64,000 nucleotides of DNA from Anaerolineales bacterium. Its GTDB lineage: Bacteria > Chloroflexota > Anaerolineae > 4572-78 > J111. The notes under the pieces were generated by a model that had not been told where the DNA came from, ran no database searches, and saw only the letters and a program-made list of their open reading frames with translations. The translations under genes and the position numbers were made by a program. Within the stretch, counting starts at the first letter, position 1. The number at the start of each line of letters is the position of its first letter. Shown here in pieces: positions 60,001 to 64,000 of this stretch. The stretch spans positions 1,798,001-1,862,000 of the forward strand of contig JABTUK010000002.1 of NCBI GenBank assembly GCA_015075405.1, read 5' to 3'.

Positions 60001-60322
60001 TATTTTACCCGGTGCGCGAGCCAACTTTAACATTCGCTTCTGGAACCTTGATGACCAAGAGCTACAGCGCTTAATCTGGTGCGTTGCCCTCGAACCGGGC
60101 CTGGCGCACAAAATGGGCAAAAATCGTCACCTGGGTTTTGGCAGCCTGCGCCTGAATATTTTACCCGACAGCTATTTGATTGACTGGTCGAAGCGTTACG
60201 CTGCGCCCGACAAGTCCGAACAGGCCTGGCAACGCCCGCTTGAGGTCAACCAATGGTTGAACCCCAAAGTGATCGAGCACTACCCGGAGCTGCGCAAGGC
60301 GTTGAATGTTGACCGGCTTTGA
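57083..60322 (+). CDS. giant RAMP-superfamily protein, three RAMP units
   Basis: 1079 residues, with no close family I can name. Unit 1 (about 1-190) has the Gly-rich loop FGAGKSKGMGRCRLELK. Unit 2 (about 200-740) contains a long helical insert, YIPGSTIKGAFRKRA near 567, FFADAYLTDPY and IPIGGEKTSGFGWV near 698. Unit 3 (about 785-1050) has LTPLHIRESGEPSYR, LPSRSIRGLLRH near 843 and KNRHLGFGSLRL near 1015. RAMP units of this form are Cas7/Cas5-like in type III CRISPR systems, and fusions of several occur in gRAMP/Cas7-11 and in III-D sets. The active-site residues are not evident. Three genes for partners follow. Confidence 0.75.
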   Translation: MILRGQLIAESPIYRGNARKTLFTRDGDGKQRLVSLAGEIEGTAQALMDAFIGQSRDGRNMGLLERLWLRLYNAPLPRQLISGVDCKLQKGYYPRDNFFDLRMGLKLDEDRWAAEANANYKMETLYRHSVFDFSLTVDDAVLRQGDNQARLYYLLQELGEGRFWFGAGKSKGMGRCRLELKLPFAAPATPPATSSQANHLSVTLTFNAANPLLVGWNWGKVDPETPAFAAIEGRVLVESMRDLPDPIRTRLAMGLAGPILNPADWKRKLADYLPRVIAIWLQEHSSGESDSWTLTAAALKKLGKGKYALAPKLLTQLEPLVDRAFPTPQTAEAAVKEALGSKSNMAKRVLEVLEVKTVANQQLNHTAWQEIAASLGLDHAAASGLAEQLAAQIQDEAALTETLAQASRQVLPRFYQQIDQQINLLQSDAWLDAELANRQQHLRIKMLLQRGKIDERQWNNRNQAPEGVTLAAWREFLDAHSRVRFQHLLNARNLQKSITNDENFIAFLQAYRTRTRQELAQPYHIDFREGGPANREVSRKYGKPYDTVFMRMLSWAPSAQEQGQWEIYIPGSTIKGAFRKRATQVLRTLWGESGKTTQLLDRLFGRQGQRGLVFFADAYLTDPYDPNRAWCSMDGVKMNPKTGQPVESAKRDYLFAYGSKLNFKLQLDLQDLTAADMEAYSLLTHLLRDFQRGDIPIGGEKTSGFGWVTAQIAGLTWLTAAPDALTQQLFGSPTLTPAGLWQRLDLAGEAAVSALQASQPLTTETKPGPTPPRARAGFVSHRAFGGHCGILAVSAEVLTPLHIRESGEPSYRAGLADGPVNGWDFFSMSAPEAAMRDASKIYALPSRSIRGLLRHLYTIASDSGQESPDISRLNPVDSLFGWVGKGQNQALMARLSFGFGLFAAPELAWFKAPYPYSGWQYSGNEWQHAAGSAVPKSLISKNWRLFPHAPLAPITQQLAEFQPDTAQASYFRAILPGARANFNIRFWNLDDQELQRLIWCVALEPGLAHKMGKNRHLGFGSLRLNILPDSYLIDWSKRYAAPDKSEQAWQRPLEVNQWLNPKVIEHYPELRKALNVDRL

Positions 60323-61193
60323 TTGGTTGCGCCGGAGTCGAACCGGGGCCGAACTCCTGGCGACCCTGGAATACCTGGCCGTAACGCCCGACCTCTTCGC
60401 TGAAACGGAGGTGGGGCCGCCCCTTTCGGCGTTGAATGGTCCCTGCCTGCGCTGCTGGCTTTATACCCGCATGGCTGAGGCTAAGGCAGAGGCGCTCTAC
60501 TGCCGGCCCTGCCGGGCTGTGATCAACAGGGCCAGGAAACTGGGTATGGCCTCGCGCCGGACCATTCTCATCTGGGGATTTACCAACCGCTTACCCCGGC
60601 AACTGCGCGAGCGTCAGGGCTTTTATGCCGGGAATGTGCGCGGTAGTTATGTCTACGATGAGCGCCATTTTTTGTTGGCCATGCAGCCGCAGCAGCTAAA
60701 GCCCTGGCTGCAAGAACTGGTTTTGTATCACGGCGCTGATTTGAAGGGACTGCTGCAAATCCTGCCGACCATCGGCGCCGGCGAAGAAACCGGCATGGGC
60801 GACATCCTGACCCGCGTCATTCATCGGGAAGCCGATTTTTCGATGGACCGCTTGCGGGTGCGTTTTTTCGCCGAGGCGTATCAGGTGATCAGGCTGCATG
60901 CCCGCGATCTGGAGGGTATTTTAACTTTTGAGGTGGCCGACTTTCTGAGTTTGCTGGAAATGGCCGCCGTTTTTCGCACCCTGCTTCGACCCGAAGAGCA
61001 GCAAGCCCTCAAACAAATCCTGGAAATTGATACTCCCGGCGAGGCCCAGTTCTACTGGGGCCGCTTTCTGGGTTTGGTGAACCAGGAAGTGAAGGATATG
61101 TTAAACGCCTGGCAAATTCGACATTGGCCCAAAAGTCGGGTCTCACTGTTGTTTGAACTGGTTGATTATGTGGGCTTTTATCAAGCCAATTAA
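60306..61193 (+). CDS. zinc-motif protein of the RAMP cluster, unknown
   Basis: 295 residues. A zinc-ribbon-like set, CLRCWLYTRM and YCRPCRAVI, lies near residues 43-65. The rest is mainly helical with FAEAYQVIRLHARDL and LLRPEEQQALKQIL. It overlaps the RAMP gene by 17 bp and the next gene by 26 bp, so the three form one translation unit. No family recognised; a small-subunit or adaptor role is conceivable. Confidence 0.6.
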   Translation: MLTGFDWLRRSRTGAELLATLEYLAVTPDLFAETEVGPPLSALNGPCLRCWLYTRMAEAKAEALYCRPCRAVINRARKLGMASRRTILIWGFTNRLPRQLRERQGFYAGNVRGSYVYDERHFLLAMQPQQLKPWLQELVLYHGADLKGLLQILPTIGAGEETGMGDILTRVIHREADFSMDRLRVRFFAEAYQVIRLHARDLEGILTFEVADFLSLLEMAAVFRTLLRPEEQQALKQILEIDTPGEAQFYWGRFLGLVNQEVKDMLNAWQIRHWPKSRVSLLFELVDYVGFYQAN

Positions 61194-62211
61194 TCTCATT
61201 CGCTATTTAATAATTTGGCGGGTTAACCGCAGCCTGGTCCGCTTACCCCGCTGCAATCCGGCCGAGTTTTCGCTGGTGCTGGGGAGCATCATCGCCAATC
61301 GCCTGCCTACCCGCGAGGCCGGCCCCTGGCGCAAAGCTCTGGCCCCCTGGGATGATTACCAGGGCAAGGCCCTGAATTTGCCCAGAAACCCCACCCCCGA
61401 CAATGACCGCTCAAAATTGACCACCATTCCAGAAACCGCCTGGCCGATTGAAACCGTGTTGTTTGTTTACCCCGGCAAAATGAGTTATGGCCAGGGCGAA
61501 GTAATCCTGTGGGAACTCAAACTGCTGGGCGAACGGGCCGATCATGGCTTTTTCCTGGAATTTATTTTACCGGCGTTAGAGGAAGCCGGCAGCACTTCAA
61601 ATCCGCAGTGGTACCACCAGCATAGCCCCTGGGGCCGCTTTGATATTGACTCGGTTTACGCGGCTCGCGGCCCTCACTGGGAGCCGTTGGTCCAGCGCGG
61701 GCAATTAGATTTGCGCTACCAACCCACCCCCACCCAGTGGGCTGAGGGCCTGACCTTTGGGCTAACCGCCGGGCCTTCTGTGCGGCGGCTCACCTGGCTG
61801 ACCCCTTTTGATTTGGGGGAAACCCTGGCCGGGGCAGACCACTCTGGCCATCCGGTTAAAAAAGATGAAATACCCGCCCCTGAGGCGCCTACCATCCAGA
61901 GTATATTAGAAGCCCTGCTGGCCCGTATAGCCTGCTTGTTGCCGGGCAAATATAACACTCCCGGCGATGTCTGGAACATCCTAAGCCCCGAAGATCAAGC
62001 GGCCCTCTTCGAGGCGATTGGGCGGGCTAACGATACCCGCCTGCGGAGCCACGAACTGGTCCCGGCCTCTCCGCATTGGCCGGGTCGCTGGATAGGCCGC
62101 CAGACTTTTTCAGCCATTCCACCGCTGCTCATTCCGTACCTGGAACTGGCCTCGATTCTGCATATCGGCCAACAAACCCACTTTGGCTGTGGAACCTTTA
62201 TCCTTACCTGA
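61168..62211 (+). CDS. Cas6-like RAMP protein
   Basis: 347 residues. The C-terminus, LASILHIGQQTHFGCGTFIL, is a classic Cas6/RAMP Gly-rich loop. Mid-region PSVRRLTWLTPFDLG and GRWIGRQTFSAIPP resemble the second ferredoxin-like half. If it processes crRNA, the catalytic His is not clear from sequence. The ATG at 61168 is chosen; a TTG at 61153 is also open. Directly followed by the AddB-like gene (1-bp gap). Confidence 0.65.
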   Translation: MWAFIKPINLIRYLIIWRVNRSLVRLPRCNPAEFSLVLGSIIANRLPTREAGPWRKALAPWDDYQGKALNLPRNPTPDNDRSKLTTIPETAWPIETVLFVYPGKMSYGQGEVILWELKLLGERADHGFFLEFILPALEEAGSTSNPQWYHQHSPWGRFDIDSVYAARGPHWEPLVQRGQLDLRYQPTPTQWAEGLTFGLTAGPSVRRLTWLTPFDLGETLAGADHSGHPVKKDEIPAPEAPTIQSILEALLARIACLLPGKYNTPGDVWNILSPEDQAALFEAIGRANDTRLRSHELVPASPHWPGRWIGRQTFSAIPPLLIPYLELASILHIGQQTHFGCGTFILT

Positions 62212-62212
62212 C

Positions 62213-64000
62213 ATGGCTGCCCATCTTTACCTCGCTCCCGCCGGTTACGGCAAAACCGCTTATGTCCTTGAGCGTATCCGTCAGGCTCGCGCTGCTGATC
62301 CGCTTGCCCCCATCACCGTCATCCTGTCCAACCAACCCCAGGTGGATGCCTTTCGCCGCCGTCTGAGTGACGGCGGCGGGGCGTTGGGGGTGAGCCTGGG
62401 CACATTTTACAGCCTTTACGCCGAAGTGCTGGCCTGGGCCGGTCAGCCGGCGCCGCGCCTGCCGGAGCCGGTGCAGTATCGCCTCTTGCGCACCATTGTG
62501 CTGCGCCTGACGGATGAAGGCCGCCTGGCCTACTATGCCCCGCTGCGCGACAAACCCGGTTTTGTGACCGCGCTGCGAGTCTTGATCGAAGAACTCAAGC
62601 GCGCCCGCATCCGTCGCGACGACTTCCGGCTGGCCATGAACAGCCTACCCCAATCTGACCCCCGCCTGTTGGAACTTTCTGAGATTTACGCCGCTTACCA
62701 GGATTGGCTGCTGGATAACGGCTGGGTAGACCTCGAAGGCCAGGGCTGGCTGGCCGCCCTGGCCCTGGAACGCCAGCCCAACCTGGGCCGCCACCTGCGC
62801 CTGCTCCTCGTAGACGGCTTCGACGAGTTCAACCCCACCCAATTAGAAGTTCTCAAGTTTCTCTCCCAACGCGCCAGCGAGACTATTATTACCCTGACGG
62901 GTGTTTCAACGTTGAACGTTAAAACCCAGACGCGTCCCGTTCTCCGCCGCTTCACCCGCGCCCTGCAAACTGTCAGCCAGGCGCTTGCCCTTGAGCCAGA
63001 GCCACTCCCGGCGTCACCCTCTCCCTCCATTGCCCCTGCTCTGGCCTATCTGGAAGCCAACCTGTTTGAAGTATCTGCCCAAACTCCGCCCCCCACCCCT
63101 GAGTCTCAATCCCCGTCTACCGTCTACCGTCTACCGTCTACCATTACTTTTCTGGAAACCCAAAATCGCACCGAAGAAGCCCGCGCCGCGCTGCGCTGGC
63201 TGAAAGCTCGCCTGGTCCGCGATGAGCTGCTGCCCAACGAAGTGGCGCTCATCGCCCGTGACCTGGCCCCCTATCGCCCGTACATCGAAGAAATCGCCGC
63301 CGAATTTGGCCTGACCTTGCACTGGCGCGAAGGCTTGAGCCTGGCCACCAACCCGGCGATTGCCGCCCTGGTCTCGCTACTGGCCTTGCCCCTCAAAGCC
63401 GGCGCCGATGGCAACTGGTCTCGCCGCCCGGTCATTGACGCCTGGCGCAGCCCCTACTTCGAGAATCTGATCCCGGGTCTCACTCCCTCAGCCGCCGACC
63501 AGCTCGACATCGTTGCCCGGCGGGGGTTGGTGATGCAAGGGCTTGACCAGTGGCGGGGAGCGCTGCGCGTTCAAACGTTGAAACATTCAAACGTTGAAAT
63601 GCCCGCCGACGAAGATTTTCCCCCGCCCGATCAACTGACCCAGGCTGAAGCCGTAGCCCTGCAAGCCACTTTCGAAGCCTTCGTCGCTCGCCTGACCCCG
63701 CCATCGTGGGCCACCCTGCGCGAATTTGCCGCCTTTGTGGAAAATCTCATCGGCGACGACCCCGAATTAGAGAAGGCAGAAGGCGGAAAGATGAAGGATG
63801 AAAAGTTAACCTTCAACGACCCTCTTCTCCCCTCTGCCCCCCTGCCCCTCCGCTCCACTGCCCTCCCCGGTCTCGTCAATCGCGTCCGCGCCGCACCCAC
63901 TACCCGCTCTCGAGACCTGGCCGCCCTGCGCGCCTTCAAAGATGTGCTCCGGGGATTGGTTCTGACCGGGTCGTTCTTTGTAACCCCTGGACAAACCGCT
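62213..64000 (+). CDS. AddB-like helicase/nuclease, partial
   Basis: At least 596 residues, running out of the window. Walker A APAGYGKTAYVLE near 9-20 and motifs LLLVDGFDEFNPTQLEVL and EVALIARDLAPYRP match ATP-dependent nuclease subunit B (AddB/RexB-type) UvrD-like cores; the PD-(D/E)XK nuclease domain would lie further on. The coding sequence carries several short repeats (63113-63140, 63570-63599, 63774-63806) inserted in the frame. Either part of the RAMP-locus operon or the start of an addAB pair. Confidence 0.75.
   Translation, partial: MAAHLYLAPAGYGKTAYVLERIRQARAADPLAPITVILSNQPQVDAFRRRLSDGGGALGVSLGTFYSLYAEVLAWAGQPAPRLPEPVQYRLLRTIVLRLTDEGRLAYYAPLRDKPGFVTALRVLIEELKRARIRRDDFRLAMNSLPQSDPRLLELSEIYAAYQDWLLDNGWVDLEGQGWLAALALERQPNLGRHLRLLLVDGFDEFNPTQLEVLKFLSQRASETIITLTGVSTLNVKTQTRPVLRRFTRALQTVSQALALEPEPLPASPSPSIAPALAYLEANLFEVSAQTPPPTPESQSPSTVYRLPSTITFLETQNRTEEARAALRWLKARLVRDELLPNEVALIARDLAPYRPYIEEIAAEFGLTLHWREGLSLATNPAIAALVSLLALPLKAGADGNWSRRPVIDAWRSPYFENLIPGLTPSAADQLDIVARRGLVMQGLDQWRGALRVQTLKHSNVEMPADEDFPPPDQLTQAEAVALQATFEAFVARLTPPSWATLREFAAFVENLIGDDPELEKAEGGKMKDEKLTFNDPLLPSAPLPLRSTALPGLVNRVRAAPTTRSRDLAALRAFKDVLRGLVLTGSFFVTPGQTA
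63113..63140. repeat. tandem 7-bp repeat in AddB-like gene
   Basis: CCGTCTA occurs four times in direct tandem. The unit is 7 bp, so the number of copies shifts the reading frame by one each; four copies keep it open here. It lies in a Pro/Ser-rich linker. Too short and simple to be a CRISPR array. Confidence 0.8.
63570..63599. repeat. direct repeat of a palindromic 14-mer
   Basis: TTCAAACGTTGAAA occurs twice with two bases between. The unit is nearly self-complementary (TTCAA-CG-TTGAA type). A related phrase, TTTCAACGTTGAACGTT, lies at 62904-62920 in the same gene. This appears to be a repeat inserted in the coding sequence. Confidence 0.7.

Noticed and set aside
63113..63140. possible CRISPR array
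   Set aside because: The unit is only 7 bp and there are no spacers; it is a simple tandem repeat in a coding linker. No other array-like repeat was found in the window.

Overview
The window reads as a piece of a chromosome from an anaerobic or facultatively anaerobic bacterium, most likely a member of the Chloroflexota. That placement is an inference from gene style: TorD/NrfD-rich molybdoenzyme operons, short sequence repeats inserted into coding DNA, NarL-type kinases with GAF domains, and SWIM-SNF2 helicases. There is no rRNA, tRNA or marker gene to prove it. Nearly every gene from 949 to 50584 is on the minus strand; everything from 50850 to the end is on the plus strand.

Region 1 (1-12951): the tail of a haem A synthase gene, two cloverleaf-like repeats that cut off an Fe-S protein gene, then a long minus-strand run of accessory genes. 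These are a thioredoxin-VKOR fusion, a TauE exporter, two YlbF-like proteins, MoeA, a glycosidase, MogA/MoaB, a CsoR-like/zinc-ribbon fusion, FmdB, AhpD-like, ferredoxin, ArsR, XdhC and FdhD, so molybdenum cofactor synthesis, insertion and sulfuration are prominent. Region 2 (13023-20552): a quinone-linked molybdopterin oxidoreductase (NrfD, four-cluster ferredoxin, TorD, Tat-exported catalytic subunit), a second TorD, and a GAF kinase/NarL regulator pair. Region 3 (20671-27343): a DUF2085 membrane protein and an arsenic operon (PIG-L hydrolase, ArsR, ArsD, ArsA, two YlbF-like proteins, FmdB, thioredoxin-like). Region 4 (27563-37880): a second molybdopterin oxidoreductase operon with its own TorD, cytochrome c and MoaD-like protein, next to a three-part sensor (PhnD-like lipoprotein, kinase, regulator).

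Region 5 (38186-50584): a tungsten-type aldehyde:ferredoxin oxidoreductase with a structured leader, an operon of TauE/FmdE/CDF/ArsP-like metal and sulfur handling genes, and a cluster of radical SAM maturase, OsmC, two DGC-domain proteins, a GcvH-like lipoyl protein and ArsR. Region 6 (50850-52915): a phosphoesterase, an ArsR-arsenate reductase fusion and a separate arsenate reductase. Region 7 (53394-64000): SWIM-SNF2 helicase, nucleotidyltransferase, a 1079-residue protein with three RAMP-like units, a zinc-motif protein, a Cas6-like RAMP protein and an AddB-like helicase/nuclease running off the window.

The most striking signal is regulatory. Six minus-strand promoters share one architecture: two GTGAYA-NN-TGTCAC dyads 22-23 bp apart, with the promoter-proximal dyad centred 30.5 bp (once 31.5) from a -10 hexamer. 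In four of the six the dyads are also flanked by TTCAA-N6-TTGAA palindromes. The same palindrome, in perfect form, is the operator of the arsR gene in the ars operon. I infer a regulon in which a CRP/FNR-type activator and an ArsR-type repressor jointly control molybdenum/tungsten enzymes and arsenic genes. No complete CRP/FNR protein is encoded in the window. The second candidate for something new is the RAMP cluster of region 7, which has no Cas10, Cas1, Cas2 or CRISPR array in the part visible here.
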